Counted from the first letter of the stretch, positions 34,656 through 45,083 are shown. The stretch is DNA of 64,000 nucleotides from an uncultured Ruminococcus sp. (GCA_934476515.1 CAKSNZ010000007.1:1-64000); one strand, 5' to 3'. Notes: generated by a model from the letters alone, not told the origin. Made by a program: numbers and translations.

Positions 34656-35933
34656 TTCACCTATACAATAATCATCAAAAGCATCTGTTAATTTAACATC
34701 TACAATCTTATCGTTTAGGTCTAAGTCAGAAAATACTCTTACCGGTGTATAGTTCATTGTGTAACCTTCCCAGTAGCCTTCTTGTTTCTTTCGTTCAAAC
34801 AGAACTGAATATGTATTGTTAAGCTGATTTCTAAGGAACTCTTTTCTATCCTTTAGAGTAACTTCAATCATTTTCTTACTGCGTTCACTTTTAATTTGTG
34901 GGTCAACCTGATTAGGTAGTTTGTCGCCTACTGTACCCTTTCTACGAGAATAAGAGAAAGTATGTACCTTAGCAAACTTAATAGAATGAACAAAGTCAAG
35001 GGACTTTTGAAATTCTTCTTCTGTTTCACCTGCAAAGCCTACCATTACATCAGTAGTAATTGCACAATCTTTAAATGCTTTACGCAAGTTATTTACAATA
35101 GTTCTATATTCTTCTGTATCGTAATGACGGTTCATTCTCTTTAGTGTTTCGTCACAACCTGACTGTAAAGACAAATGGAACTGTGGGCATAGTTTATCAC
35201 ACTTTGCAAGTCTTTCGATAAACTCAGGGTCAAGTCTTTCAGGTTCTAGGGAACTTAGTCTTACTCTATCAACGCCATCAACTGATGCTACAGTTTCTAC
35301 TGCATCACATAAATTCAAGTTAGTATCCTGACCAAAACAAGAAAGGTTGATACCTACTAAGACAATTTCTCTAAAGCCCTTTGATGCTAGGTCTGTTGCT
35401 TCTTCCTTAAGTTCATTAATATCCTTTGAACGAACTCTGCCTCTTGCATAAGGGATAATGCAATATGCACAGAAACGGTTACAACCGTCCTCAATTTTAA
35501 TCTGGGCTCTTGTTCTTTCTTCAAAGTTAGTAATTTTGATTGGTTCAAAAATTTCTCCACCTGTATGTTCTTCAACATTTACATAGTGGTCTGAATTTGC
35601 CACATAGTCTTTGATTAAATTTGAGATAATCTTTCTGTTTGTATTACCAACAACAATGTCACAAATTTCATACACTTCATCTTCAGGAAATGCTTGTGAC
35701 ATACAACCTGTTACTACAATAATTGCATTTTCATTATTTCTTCTAATTCTTCTGATTAGTTTTCTGTTTTTGCTATCACTTACAGAAGTTACAGTACAAG
35801 TATTTACAATAAAAATATCTGCATGGTCTTTGTCTTGGCTATGAGTAAAACCATCCTTTAGCATAACCTCTGTCATAACCTGAGATTCGTACTGATTAAC
35901 CTTACAACCCAGTGTAATTATATTAAATGTCAT
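34647..35933 (-). CDS. mtaB: tRNA (N6-threonylcarbamoyladenosine-37)-methylthiotransferase MtaB
   Basis: A 428-residue radical SAM enzyme. The N-terminal MTTase domain has three cysteines (in TLGCKVN, VNTCTVT and GCMSQ) for one 4Fe-4S cluster, and the radical SAM motif CNRFCAYC binds the second. It adds a methylthio group to t6A at position 37 of tRNAs reading ANN codons. AAAAGGAGAAG precedes the ATG. Confidence 0.93.
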   Translation of the reverse strand: MTFNIITLGCKVNQYESQVMTEVMLKDGFTHSQDKDHADIFIVNTCTVTSVSDSKNRKLIRRIRRNNENAIIVVTGCMSQAFPEDEVYEICDIVVGNTNRKIISNLIKDYVANSDHYVNVEEHTGGEIFEPIKITNFEERTRAQIKIEDGCNRFCAYCIIPYARGRVRSKDINELKEEATDLASKGFREIVLVGINLSCFGQDTNLNLCDAVETVASVDGVDRVRLSSLEPERLDPEFIERLAKCDKLCPQFHLSLQSGCDETLKRMNRHYDTEEYRTIVNNLRKAFKDCAITTDVMVGFAGETEEEFQKSLDFVHSIKFAKVHTFSYSRRKGTVGDKLPNQVDPQIKSERSKKMIEVTLKDRKEFLRNQLNNTYSVLFERKKQEGYWEGYTMNYTPVRVFSDLDLNDKIVDVKLTDAFDDYCIGELI

Positions 35934-35963
35934 AAAATACTTCTCCTTTTAGTCATAACTTAA

Positions 35964-35992
35964 AGTATAATAATTTTCAAGAGAAATGTCAA
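35964..35992 (-). promoter_or_regulatory. mtaB promoter
   Basis: Minus strand TTGACA (35987-35992), 17-nt spacer, TATACT (35964-35969), 31 bp before the start. Confidence 0.7.
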
Positions 35993-36034
35993 CTAAAGGA
36001 TTGATAAAGCAAGTAAATAACTATATTTTCCATA

Positions 36035-36066
36035 AAAATTGCCCATTGAAAATCAATGGGCAGTTC
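36035..36066 (-). terminator. Terminator of the flavodoxin pseudogene
   Basis: Arms TGCCCATTGA and TCAATGGGCA (10 bp) followed by ATTTTTATGG on the minus strand. Confidence 0.8.
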
Positions 36067-36082
36067 TTTTATTATGTTTTGT

Positions 36083-36542
36083 TTATATACCTAGGTCTTT
36101 TACCCAAGACTCAACTTCTTCTTGTGATGCACCTGATGAGAATCTTTTGCCATCTTTCCATTTACCTGTACCTGTTTGTTCTTTTAAAGTTTCACCACTA
36201 TTTCCAATATCTGAAGATGTTGAAGTACAGAAAGGAATAACTGTTTTATCTGTAAAGTCATTACCTTTAACAAAGTTATCTACCGGCCAAGCAGCACCAC
36301 CCCACCAAATTGAATAACCGATAAATACAGTATAGTAACTATCGAATTTTTCAGGTGTTACTGTTTTTAGTGGAACATCTCTTTTACTTTCGTCATATTG
36401 ACTTAGTAGTTTTTGTCTTAGCACTTGTTGATTAACTTGAGTTTCTCTTTGCATTAGTACCGGAACTTGAGTTAGAATTTAAACTACCACAAGCTGAAAA
36501 AGTTAATACAAGTAAAAGTGCTACTACAAAGAAAAATTACAT
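36083..36542 (-). pseudogene. Decayed flavodoxin-type lipoprotein
   Basis: The minus strand starts ATG TAA at 36542-36537: the second codon is a stop, but the frame after it encodes a lipoprotein signal (FFFVVALLLVLTFSACGS) and a Ser/Asn linker that ends in another stop. In a different frame, from 36454 to 36083, comes the C-terminal two-thirds of a flavodoxin_4-like protein (VFIGYSIWWGGAAWP, FCTSTSSDIG, DGKRFSSGASQEEV). The FMN phosphate-binding N-terminal segment is missing. There is therefore a premature stop, a deletion and a frame change. Confidence 0.82.
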
Positions 36543-36734
36543 ATTAACAATACTGTCCCTCTCCTAAATTATATTAAATTTAATGTATTATTAAGTTCAT
36601 TTTCATTATGCAACTTGGAGTTAACTTCAAGTCGTGAGTCTTTATTAAAAAATTTTCCATTTTGCTTTTTATATAACAATAGCGGCTTAATGATAAACAT
36701 TAAACCACTATTATACTATATTACTAACTAACTT
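36543..36734. other. 192-bp intergenic region with imperfect hairpin
   Basis: AATAGCGGCTTAATG and CATTAAACCACTATT (36678-36712) pair at 13 of 15 positions, with wobbles at the mismatches. It may end the acyltransferase gene although its tail is not T-rich. The rest is AT-rich and holds nothing I can name. Confidence 0.45.
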
Positions 36735-37835
36735 TTAAATATGTACTTTATTTAAAAGTCTTTTACCAATATTCACTATCTTTTGTGATAACAAATCAAT
36801 TTTTATTAATTTAAAAAGTTGCTTTTGGATATATCCTATTAATGAACAAACAATATAAATAGCTACAGTGGATATAACAACACTTAAAACTAATAAACCG
36901 CTAGACATACTTGCATAACTATTAAAAATAGATTTTTGAAATTCGTAAAATAAAACAGGATGTACACTAATCAAATAAACAGAAAATGATACTGAAGAAA
37001 AGATATTTATAATAGACTTACCTTTACTAAAATGTAAATCTACAAATAACAAAAACAAAACTATTGAAGCTATAATAATAAATGGAGAATTATATATTTG
37101 AAGGGTAACATTTGGGAGTTTTGAATAAACATGTTTTTTTACATAAATAACACACATATCAAAAAAGAAATTTGCAAATACTGAACACAAGTAAATTATA
37201 AAATATACTTTCTTTTTATATAAATTTCGCCTATAGTATAATTTAATATACGCACCAACAATATATAAATACATTAACCAAATTGCACTATACCCATCCT
37301 CTAACTTGAAAATATCATAGCATCCTACAAAAGATCCTATTAAAGAAATTACACCAAACAGTACAAAACCAATAAAAACTATTCTTTTATGTAAAAGCTG
37401 AGACATATTATTTATGGCTTTATTTAAAAATGGAATTAATAAAAATAAACAAAAATAACTTGTAAAATACCAGTATCTACTACTTGTAATCGGTATTAAT
37501 CCGTATATTATATTAATTTTACTAATATTAAAACCCGGTAATAATAAAAATATGATTGTAATTAAAAATGAGTAAAAAAACACTTCACACCATAACGATA
37601 CAATCTTATGAAATCTATAAGTAGCTTTAATATAAACAAAACCTGTTATTAATGCATATAAATTTACTGCACAAAAACAAAAATGCTCCATAAAGTTAGA
37701 TATGTAATAGTTTGATGTATTTTCTACAGTGTTTTCAATTACTCCTCCAATACCTAAAATATGCAATACCACAACCATTAGCATTGAAATAATACGAAGT
37801 AAATCTATTCCTTCATATCTAAATTTTTTATTCAT
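36735..37835 (-). CDS. Acyltransferase 3 family membrane protein
   Basis: A 366-residue protein with about ten transmembrane helices. Arg14 and His25 form the R-X10-H motif of the family (RIISMLMVVVLH). Such enzymes O-acylate exopolysaccharide, peptidoglycan or lipid-linked sugars. The gene is more AT-rich than its neighbours and stands alone between a pseudogene and the purine operon, so it may be a recent arrival. No sugar or glycosyltransferase genes are nearby to suggest a substrate. Confidence 0.8.
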   Translation of the reverse strand: MNKKFRYEGIDLLRIISMLMVVVLHILGIGGVIENTVENTSNYYISNFMEHFCFCAVNLYALITGFVYIKATYRFHKIVSLWCEVFFYSFLITIIFLLLPGFNISKINIIYGLIPITSSRYWYFTSYFCLFLLIPFLNKAINNMSQLLHKRIVFIGFVLFGVISLIGSFVGCYDIFKLEDGYSAIWLMYLYIVGAYIKLYYRRNLYKKKVYFIIYLCSVFANFFFDMCVIYVKKHVYSKLPNVTLQIYNSPFIIIASIVLFLLFVDLHFSKGKSIINIFSSVSFSVYLISVHPVLFYEFQKSIFNSYASMSSGLLVLSVVISTVAIYIVCSLIGYIQKQLFKLIKIDLLSQKIVNIGKRLLNKVHI

Positions 37836-37992
37836 CCCTACCTTCTCCTTAAATAAATATTAAATTAGTTTTAATTTCATCTACATTTGAGGCTTATATC
37901 TACAAAGAAAATTGGGACTATCATATTCCGTAAATCTTTATTTGTAAACATAAAACCACTAGCCTTTGCAACAGGTTTACCATCAAAAATGC

Positions 37993-38021
37993 ACACCATA
38001 AAATGATGTGCATTTAAGTTT
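37993..38021 (-). terminator. Terminator of the purine operon
   Basis: Minus strand AAATGCACATCA and TGGTGTGCATTT pair over 12 bp with one G-U, followed by TTGATG; it lies 13 bp after purD. Confidence 0.75.
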
Positions 38022-38033
38022 AAATATTTAAAT

Positions 38034-39299
38034 TTATTTTGTGCGACCAATGTCGGTTCTATAATGTGCACCCTCAAAAGAGATTTTCTTTACTGCATTA
38101 TAAGCATTATTAAGTGCATCATCAAGAGTTTTACCACTGGCAGTAACACCTAGAACTCTACCACCGTTTGTGTAGAATTTGCCGTTTTCATACTTTGTAC
38201 CGGCGTGATATACTGTTGCACCTTCAACTTGACCTTTATCATCAAGACCAAACATTTCAATACCCTTTTTGTATGATTCAGGATAACCACCACTTGCCAT
38301 AACAACACAAGCAGTTGGTTCATCTGACCATTCAATATTGATTTCATCTAGTCTTTCGTCAATAATTGCATCACAAATATCAACTAAATCTGTCTTTAGT
38401 CTTGGAAGTACAACCTGTGCTTCAGGATCACCAAAACGAGCATTATATTCAATTACCTTTGGTCCTTTTGGTGTCATCATTAAGCCAAAGTATAGACAAC
38501 CCTTAAATGGTCTGCCCTCTGCTTTCATAGCATTTACTGTTGGAATAAAGATTTCTTCCATACACTGCTTTGCAAGTTCATCAGTATAGTAAGGGTTTGG
38601 ACTGATTGTACCCATACCACCTGTATTTAAACCTTCGTCATTGTCATATGCTCTCTTATGGTCCTTTGAACTAACCATAGGTTTAACTGTCTTACCGTCT
38701 GTAAAGGATAGAACAGAAACTTCAGGGCCTGTTAGGAACTCTTCAATAACAATGTTGTTACCGGAAGAACCAAACTTCTTGTCCTCCATAATTGTCTTAA
38801 TTGCTTCTACTGCATCTTCAACAGTTTGACAAATAAGAACACCCTTACCAAGTGCCAAGCCATCAGCCTTTACAACACATGGTGCCATATTATTTTCTTT
38901 AACCCAAGCAATTGCTTTTTCTGAGTCATCAAAAACTTCATACTGAGCAGTTGGGATATTGTACTTTTTCATTAGGTTCTTTGAGAAAACCTTTGATGCT
39001 TCAATAATAGCAGCCTTTGCATTTGGACCAAATGCACGAATACCGGCTTCTTCGCAAGCATCTACCATACCGTCAGCAAGTGGGTCATCAGGAGCAACAA
39101 AAACCATATCAATGTTATTGTCTTTTGCAAAAGATACCATTTTTTCTTTATCCATTACAGGAATATCAACAACTTCTGCATCTCTTGAAATACCACCGTT
39201 ACCGGGAGCACAATAAAGCTTTTCTACCTTATCACTTTCAAGTAACTTTTTGATTAGGGCATGTTCTCTACCACCGGAACCAACCATTAATATTTTCAT
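38034..39299 (-). CDS. purD: Phosphoribosylamine-glycine ligase
   Basis: A 421-residue ATP-grasp enzyme, the second step of purine synthesis. GSGGREHAL at the N-terminus binds the phosphoribosyl group; VVKADGLALGKGV, NTGGMGTISP and EYNARFGDPE are ATP-grasp motifs. It is the last gene of the operon, 13 bp downstream of the AICAR transformylase gene. Confidence 0.97.
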   Translation of the reverse strand: MKILMVGSGGREHALIKKLLESDKVEKLYCAPGNGGISRDAEVVDIPVMDKEKMVSFAKDNNIDMVFVAPDDPLADGMVDACEEAGIRAFGPNAKAAIIEASKVFSKNLMKKYNIPTAQYEVFDDSEKAIAWVKENNMAPCVVKADGLALGKGVLICQTVEDAVEAIKTIMEDKKFGSSGNNIVIEEFLTGPEVSVLSFTDGKTVKPMVSSKDHKRAYDNDEGLNTGGMGTISPNPYYTDELAKQCMEEIFIPTVNAMKAEGRPFKGCLYFGLMMTPKGPKVIEYNARFGDPEAQVVLPRLKTDLVDICDAIIDERLDEINIEWSDEPTACVVMASGGYPESYKKGIEMFGLDDKGQVEGATVYHAGTKYENGKFYTNGGRVLGVTASGKTLDDALNNAYNAVKKISFEGAHYRTDIGRTK

Positions 39300-39312
39300 T
39301 TAAGTCACCTCA

Positions 39313-40491
39313 TTAATGATGGAATAGTCTAATACCTGTAAAGCACATTGTCATATTGTACTTATTACAAGTATCAATTACATTATCATCACGAATTGAG
39401 CCACCAGGCTGTGCAACATACTGAACGCCGCTTCTCTTGGCTCTTTCGATATTATCACCAAATGGGAAGAATGCATCACTACCTAGAGAAACACCTGAGA
39501 ATGTGCTTAACCATTCTTTCTTTTCTTCTCTTGAAAGTGGTTCAGGCTTTTCAGTAAAGAACTGTTCCCATGTGCCGTCAGCTAGTACATCTTCGTAATC
39601 ATCAGAAATATAAACATCAATTGTGTTATCTCTGTCAGGTCTTCTGATATCTTCCTTGAAAGGTAGGTTTAGACACTTTGGATGCTGACGAAGGTACCAA
39701 ATATCTGCCTTATTACCGGCTAGACGAGTACAGTGAATTCTTGACTGCTGACCTGCACCAACACCGATAGCCTGACCGTCTTTTGCATAGCAAACTGAAT
39801 TTGACTGTGTATATTTTAGAGTGATTAAAGCAATAAGTAAATCTCTCTTTGCTTCTTCAGGAAGTTCCTTATTTTCTGTAATAATATTCTTTGTTAAGAA
39901 TTCTTCATCAATCTTTAGTTCGTTTCTGCCCTGCTGGAAAGTAACACCAAATACATCCTTATATTCCTGTGGAGCAGGTGTATAGTTAGGGTCAATCTTA
40001 ACAATGTTATAGTTACCACGCTTTTTAGTCTTTAGGATTTCAAGTGCTTCGTCAGTATAACCAGGAGCAATGATACCGTCAGATACTTCTCTCTTTAGCA
40101 GTAAAGCAGTTTCCTTATCACATACATCAGAAAGTGCTGCCCAGTCACCGTAAGAACTCATTCTGTCAGCACCTCTTGCCTTTGCATAAGCTGATGCTAA
40201 TGGTGAAAGTTCTAGGTCATCTACAAAGTAGATTTTCTTTAGTGTATCTGAAAGTTCTGTTGCAACAGCAGCACCTGCAGGAGAAACATGCTTAAATGAT
40301 GCAGCAGCAGGTAGGCCTGTAGCAGCCTTTAGTTCCTTAACTAACTGCCAACTGTTGAAAGCATCCAAAAAGTTAATATAACCCGGTTTACCGTTTAGAA
40401 CTTCGATTGGAAGGTCACTATCGTCTTTCATAAAAATTCTTGATGGTTTCTGGTTAGGGTTACAACCATACTTTAGTTCAAGTTCGTGCAT
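39313..40491 (-). CDS. purH: AICAR formyltransferase, stand-alone (PurH N-terminal cyclohydrolase domain absent)
   Basis: A 392-residue protein that matches only the transformylase half of PurH (about 510-530 residues in most bacteria). KYGCNPNQKPS at the start, ASFKHVSPAGAAVA with the catalytic His, SNSVCYAKDGQAIGVGAGQQSR and SDAFFPFGDNI are characteristic. The separate protein encoded directly upstream (40503-41219) supplies IMP cyclohydrolase. AAGGAG precedes the ATG. Confidence 0.93.
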   Translation of the reverse strand: MHELELKYGCNPNQKPSRIFMKDDSDLPIEVLNGKPGYINFLDAFNSWQLVKELKAATGLPAAASFKHVSPAGAAVATELSDTLKKIYFVDDLELSPLASAYAKARGADRMSSYGDWAALSDVCDKETALLLKREVSDGIIAPGYTDEALEILKTKKRGNYNIVKIDPNYTPAPQEYKDVFGVTFQQGRNELKIDEEFLTKNIITENKELPEEAKRDLLIALITLKYTQSNSVCYAKDGQAIGVGAGQQSRIHCTRLAGNKADIWYLRQHPKCLNLPFKEDIRRPDRDNTIDVYISDDYEDVLADGTWEQFFTEKPEPLSREEKKEWLSTFSGVSLGSDAFFPFGDNIERAKRSGVQYVAQPGGSIRDDNVIDTCNKYNMTMCFTGIRLFHH

Positions 40492-40502
40492 AGTAATTCT
40501 CC

Positions 40503-41219
40503 TTATTTATTTTTATTAATAATTCTTGATGTTGCTTTACCTGTTGCAATATCAATATATCTTACGAATAGAGATACTTTGTTATCTTCGTTAAGTGCAT
40601 TCCATACCTTATTAGTAAATGTATCAATATCATCATTATTAACATCTACAAGAGTTGGTTCGCCTTCATAGCTTGGTAGTGGATTACCGTCATTCATATA
40701 TGTATGAATAAATCTACCTTTACCGGCTAGTGGATTTTCATAAGAATAAGTAAATCTTAGTGAAGAATTAGGATCACCGTCATCACTCTTTAGAATTGAC
40801 ATATTCATATCCATTTTGCCATCGTTAATTTCGATAATGCCTGAAATTCTTGGTGTATAGTTAGGACCATCAGGTTCAAACTCTCTAGTGCGAAGTGACT
40901 GTTCAAAAGTCTGACCGTCTTTCATTAGGTCGTAAACAGTATCTGTCTGGTCACCATTTGTAACGATAGTCTTGTTACCTAGCACTCTTACAGGTGCATA
41001 GATAATTAGTGAAGGGTCTGTTAGTTTGCTTTCATCAAAAGCCTGTGTACGGATGCCTTCACCTTCTTCAACAAAAACTCTGTTACGGCTGTTTTCACTT
41101 CTACCCATAATAAAGTATGTGATTACAGCATTTTTACCGTCAGCAGTTCTGCCTAGCATAATGCCTCTGCCGGGATATGCGTTACTCTGAAGATCTTTCT
41201 CAAATGATATTGCTTTCAC
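40503..41219 (-). CDS. purO: IMP cyclohydrolase, PurO-type
   Basis: A 238-residue protein of the family PF07826, related to archaeal PurO, which closes the last ring in IMP synthesis. The N-terminus has NAYPGRGIMLGRT, then YFIMGRSENSRNR; NYTPRISGI and GKGRFIHTYMNDGNPLPSYEGEP are further family segments. GTG is the likely start, with AGAGGT upstream. It is 11 bp upstream of the stand-alone AICAR transformylase, which makes its substrate. Confidence 0.92.
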   Translation of the reverse strand: MKAISFEKDLQSNAYPGRGIMLGRTADGKNAVITYFIMGRSENSRNRVFVEEGEGIRTQAFDESKLTDPSLIIYAPVRVLGNKTIVTNGDQTDTVYDLMKDGQTFEQSLRTREFEPDGPNYTPRISGIIEINDGKMDMNMSILKSDDGDPNSSLRFTYSYENPLAGKGRFIHTYMNDGNPLPSYEGEPTLVDVNNDDIDTFTNKVWNALNEDNKVSLFVRYIDIATGKATSRIINKNK

Positions 41220-41232
41220 TATAAAGTACCTC

Positions 41233-41859
41233 TCATTCTGAAATTATTGTTTTGTTATCTTCTACTTTTATTTTGTCACTGCAAAATAATTCTACTGAAA
41301 GTGGAAGTATCTTCCACTCTACATTTTCCATAATTCTTCTTTGTAAAATTTCCGGTGTATCATCATTTTTAACTTCAACAGACTTTTGCATAATGATAGG
41401 ACCACCATCACACTCTTCTGTTACAAAATGAGTTGTTGCACCTGAAATTTTAACACCCTTTTTTAGTGCTTCTTCGTGAACCTTTAGTCCGTAAAAACCT
41501 TCACCACAGAAACTTGGAATTAGGGCTGGATGAATATTGATAATTCTGTTTTCAAAGGCTGAAATCACCTTATGTCCTAAGATAGTCATAAAACCGGCTA
41601 GGACAACAAGGTCAGCACCCTTGCTCTTTAACAATTCTGTTAAAGCTGAATCATATTCATCAAATGTATCAAAATCTTTTCTTCTGATAACATCAGTATC
41701 TATATTATTATTTTTTGCTCTTTCCAGTGCATAGGCATTAGGATTAGAAGAAATTACTGTTGTAATCTTGCCACTTTTGATGATACCTGATTTTTCAGCA
41801 TCAATAAGTGCCTGTAAATTAGTGCCACCACCGGAAACTAAAACAACTATATTCTTCAT
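41233..41859 (-). CDS. purN: Phosphoribosylglycinamide formyltransferase
   Basis: A 208-residue folate-dependent enzyme. VSGGGTNLQALID near the start, INIHPALIPSF with the catalytic His and the GPIIMQKSVEV segment are present. The ATG overlaps the stop of purM by 1 nt (TAATG). Confidence 0.96.
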   Translation of the reverse strand: MKNIVVLVSGGGTNLQALIDAEKSGIIKSGKITTVISSNPNAYALERAKNNNIDTDVIRRKDFDTFDEYDSALTELLKSKGADLVVLAGFMTILGHKVISAFENRIINIHPALIPSFCGEGFYGLKVHEEALKKGVKISGATTHFVTEECDGGPIIMQKSVEVKNDDTPEILQRRIMENVEWKILPLSVELFCSDKIKVEDNKTIISE

Positions 41860-42896
41860 TATTCAAAAATAACTCCGTCATTACCTTCAACTAGTTCACC
41901 AAGAACTACTGCATCTTCACCGTAAGCCTTTAGAGTTTCAACTGCCTTGTCGGCATTTTCCTTAGCAACTGCAACAATCATACCAATACCCATATTAAAT
42001 GTATTGAACATATCATGTTCAGGAATGTTGCCAACTCTCTGAATTACCTTGAAGATTGGAAGTACAGGAACTGCATCTTTCTTAATCTTAGCAGTTAGAC
42101 CGTCGCTTAACATTCTAGGAATGTTTTCATAGAAACCACCACCGGTAATGTGAGAAATAGCCTTTACATCAACTTTGCTGATTAGGTCTAGGATAGGCTT
42201 AACATAAATCTTTGTTGGAGTTAGAAGTGTTTCACCTAGAGGCTTATCTAGTTCAGGGTATTCGTTATGAATTGTGTTTTCATCAATACCAAATACTTTT
42301 CTTACCAGTGAGAAACCATTTGAATGAACACCACTTGATGGTAAACCGATAAGTACATCACCGGCTGTTAGTTTACTACCGTCAATGATTTTCTTCTTAT
42401 CAACAATACCTACTGAGAAACCTGCAACATCATATTCATCAACAGGATAGAAACCAGGCATTTCAGCAGTTTCACCACCAACTAGTGCTGAATAAGACAT
42501 TTCACAACCATCAGCAATACCTGATACAATTTGTGCTACCTTTTCAGGAACATTCTTTCCAACTGCGATGTAATCTAGGAAAAACATTGGCTTTGCACCA
42601 CAACATACAACATCATTAACGCACATTGCAACTGCATCAATACCGATTGTATCGTGCTTATCAAGTAAGAAAGCAAGTTTTAGCTTTGTACCGACACCAT
42701 CAGTACCACTTACTAGGATTGGTTCTTCCATACCTTTCATATCAGGAGCAAATAGACCACCAAAACCACCGATGCCTGAAACAACACCTGATGTTTTTGT
42801 TCTCTTAACATGCTCTTTCATTAATTCAACTGCTTTGTAACCTGCTGTTACATCAACACCTGCATTCTTATAACTTTCTGAAAAACTATTTTTCAT
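41859..42896 (-). CDS. purM: Phosphoribosylformylglycinamidine cyclo-ligase
   Basis: A 345-residue enzyme that forms the imidazole ring of AIR with [20 protein letters not shown] begins the protein; [23 protein letters not shown] and [15 protein letters not shown] are conserved ATP and substrate segments. It lies 10 bp downstream of purF. Confidence 0.97.
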   Translation of the reverse strand: MKNSFSESYKNAGVDVTAGYKAVELMKEHVKRTKTSGVVSGIGGFGGLFAPDMKGMEEPILVSGTDGVGTKLKLAFLLDKHDTIGIDAVAMCVNDVVCCGAKPMFFLDYIAVGKNVPEKVAQIVSGIADGCEMSYSALVGGETAEMPGFYPVDEYDVAGFSVGIVDKKKIIDGSKLTAGDVLIGLPSSGVHSNGFSLVRKVFGIDENTIHNEYPELDKPLGETLLTPTKIYVKPILDLISKVDVKAISHITGGGFYENIPRMLSDGLTAKIKKDAVPVLPIFKVIQRVGNIPEHDMFNTFNMGIGMIVAVAKENADKAVETLKAYGEDAVVLGELVEGNDGVIFE

Positions 42897-42906
42897 AATA
42901 CACCTC

Positions 42907-44361
42907 TTATTTGGAAAGTTTTATTTTCTTGCTGAATTTATCAACATAGTTTTCTTTTGGTACCGGACCTGTGTAATTACCTGTGAAACAAGCATCACAA
43001 ACAGAAACACCGTTTTCGTTAGAGATTTTTCTTAGGCTTTCAATGCTTAAGAAACCTAATGAATCTGAACCTACAAAATTCTGTAGTTCCTCAACTGTCA
43101 TTAGGTTGGCAATCATATTCTTCTCGGTATGTAAATCTGAACCATAATAACAAGAATATTTTAGTGGTGGTGAAGAAATTCTCATATGAACTTCAGCAGC
43201 ACCTGCCTCTCTAAGCAATTTAACAATGTGACTTGCTGTACTACCATGAACAATTGAGTCGTCAATAATAACAACCTTCTTGCCCCTTACCTTATGCTTT
43301 AATACATTTAGTCGCATCATTAGTAGTCGTTCTTTCTTAGTATTTTTCATTGAAGAAAGGCTACGACCTATATATTTATTTTTAACAAAAACTGCACTGT
43401 AAGGAATACCGGATTCTTCGGCATAACCTTGGGCAGCTTCATTACCTGAGTCAGGAACACCACAAACAAGGTCAGCCTCTACAGGGAAGTCCCTTGCAAG
43501 TTCCTTACCGAATTCTTTTCTTACTGCGTGAACAGGACCACAATCAAGGATACTGTCAGGTCTGGCAATATAAACATATTCAAATACGCATAAAGCAGAC
43601 TTCTTAGGCTTTTCAATCATATATGAATGGAAGCCGTCTTCGTCAATAACAACCATTTCACCCGGTTTAACATGACGAATAAACTGTGCACCGATTGAGT
43701 CAAATGCACAACTTTCAGATGCTACAACATAGCTTTGACCCAGTTTGCCTACACATAATGGACGGAAACCATAAGGGTCTCTAACTGCAATTAACTTACT
43801 TGGTGAAGTAAGAACAAATGAATAAGCACCTTCAATTTTATTACAAGCATTTTTAACTGCATCTTCAATAGTTTCACTATTTACTCTTTCTGTTGCAATA
43901 ACATAAGCAATAAGTTCTGCATTTGAGAAAGACTGGAAAATAGCTCCACCCTCTTCAAGGTTCTTTCTAATTTCAGCAAAATTAGTAATTGAACCATTAT
44001 GACAAATTGCAAGTGAACCTTGAATATATCTAATAACAAGCGGCTGAGAACCGGCTCTGTCAAGTGCTTGATATGGAGTATATCTAACATGAGCAATAGC
44101 AATCTTACCGTCAGTACCCAGTTCTTCCATGGCTTGATTAGTCAGCACTTCTGAAACCATACCAACATCTTTTATTGACTTAAAATTGCCATCATTGTTT
44201 ACTGCAATACCGGCACTTTCTTGACCACGATGTTGAAGTGCATAGAGGGCATCTCTTGAGATTGAAGCAACATCTACTTCATCATCCATCTTATAGATAC
44301 CGAACACACCACATTCTTCGTGAACTTTTTCATTATAAAAATCTAGGGAATTATTTTTCAA
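42907..44361 (-). CDS. purF: Amidophosphoribosyltransferase
   Basis: A 484-residue enzyme, the first committed step of purine synthesis. The nucleophile Cys17 in EECGVFGIY follows a 16-residue propeptide, as in the Bacillus type. [13 protein letters not shown] is the PRPP motif. Cysteines in [10 protein letters not shown] suggest the 4Fe-4S-bearing, oxygen-sensitive class. The ATG overlaps the purE stop by 4 nt. Confidence 0.97.
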   Translation of the reverse strand: MKNNSLDFYNEKVHEECGVFGIYKMDDEVDVASISRDALYALQHRGQESAGIAVNNDGNFKSIKDVGMVSEVLTNQAMEELGTDGKIAIAHVRYTPYQALDRAGSQPLVIRYIQGSLAICHNGSITNFAEIRKNLEEGGAIFQSFSNAELIAYVIATERVNSETIEDAVKNACNKIEGAYSFVLTSPSKLIAVRDPYGFRPLCVGKLGQSYVVASESCAFDSIGAQFIRHVKPGEMVVIDEDGFHSYMIEKPKKSALCVFEYVYIARPDSILDCGPVHAVRKEFGKELARDFPVEADLVCGVPDSGNEAAQGYAEESGIPYSAVFVKNKYIGRSLSSMKNTKKERLLMMRLNVLKHKVRGKKVVIIDDSIVHGSTASHIVKLLREAGAAEVHMRISSPPLKYSCYYGSDLHTEKNMIANLMTVEELQNFVGSDSLGFLSIESLRKISNENGVSVCDACFTGNYTGPVPKENYVDKFSKKIKLSK

Positions 44362-44855
44362 ATTTCATCAACCTTACTCTGAATATCTTTATCCTTAGAA
44401 ACAACTGTTTCAGCCATTTTCTTTCGGTTATCAACTAACTTCTGTGCTAAAGTTTCATCTGATAGTGCTAACATTTGGATTGCAAGAATTGCAGCATTTG
44501 CAGCACCATTAACAGCAACAGTAGCAACAGGAATACCTGTTGGCATCATAACTGTAGCAAGTAAAGCGTCCATACCGTCAAAACAAGGACCTTTACAAGG
44601 AATACCGATAACAGGAAGTGTTGTATTAGCAGCAAGAACACCACCTAAATGAGCAGCCATACCGGCAGCAGCAATAATAACACCAAAGCCATTCTTAATT
44701 GCATTCTTAGCAAATTCAGACGCTTCGTCAGGTGTTCTGTGAGCTGACATAACATGAACTTCAAAAGGAACTTCGTAATCTTTCAACTGTTTAATAGCTT
44801 TTGAAACAATTGGAAAATCGCTATCAGAACCCATAATAATTGCAACTTTTTTCAT
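44358..44855 (-). CDS. purE: N5-carboxyaminoimidazole ribonucleotide mutase
   Basis: A 165-residue class I Pur[25 protein letters not shown] and [10 protein letters not shown] are the conserved segments. It is the first gene of the operon. The ATG at 44855 follows AAAGGTGATCATT. The class I enzyme requires PurK, which is not in this window. Confidence 0.97.
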   Translation of the reverse strand: MKKVAIIMGSDSDFPIVSKAIKQLKDYEVPFEVHVMSAHRTPDEASEFAKNAIKNGFGVIIAAAGMAAHLGGVLAANTTLPVIGIPCKGPCFDGMDALLATVMMPTGIPVATVAVNGAANAAILAIQMLALSDETLAQKLVDNRKKMAETVVSKDKDIQSKVDEI

Positions 44856-44931
44856 AATGATCACCTTTCGTTACAAAAATTAACTAGTAAAAACAAGTGT
44901 ATTTTTATTAGCTACATAATTTTACTTTTTA

Positions 44932-44960
44932 ATTATACCCAAAAATCAAATTAAATTCAA
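44932..44960 (-). promoter_or_regulatory. Promoter of the purine operon
   Basis: Minus strand TTGAAT (44955-44960), exactly 17 nt, TATAAT (44932-44937), about 77 bp before purE. No purine riboswitch is obvious in the short leader. Confidence 0.75.
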
Positions 44961-45083
44961 TAGATATAGACTATTTTTTTGACAGTATGATACTACATTT
45001 CTGCAATTTTCAATATAAATCATATACTAATCAAGTAGAATAATGTATCTTAATGTATAATTATGTATGAACAAACTATAAAT

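Noticed and set aside
37877-38077. 66-residue minus-strand frame beside the 3' end of purD
   Set aside because: It overlaps the purD end and contains the purD terminator hairpin; it shows no recognisable family and no ribosome site.
39313-41219. Frameshifted purH
   Set aside because: The two proteins match separate families over their whole lengths, each has its own ribosome site, and the cyclohydrolase is of the PurO type rather than the PurH N-terminal domain.
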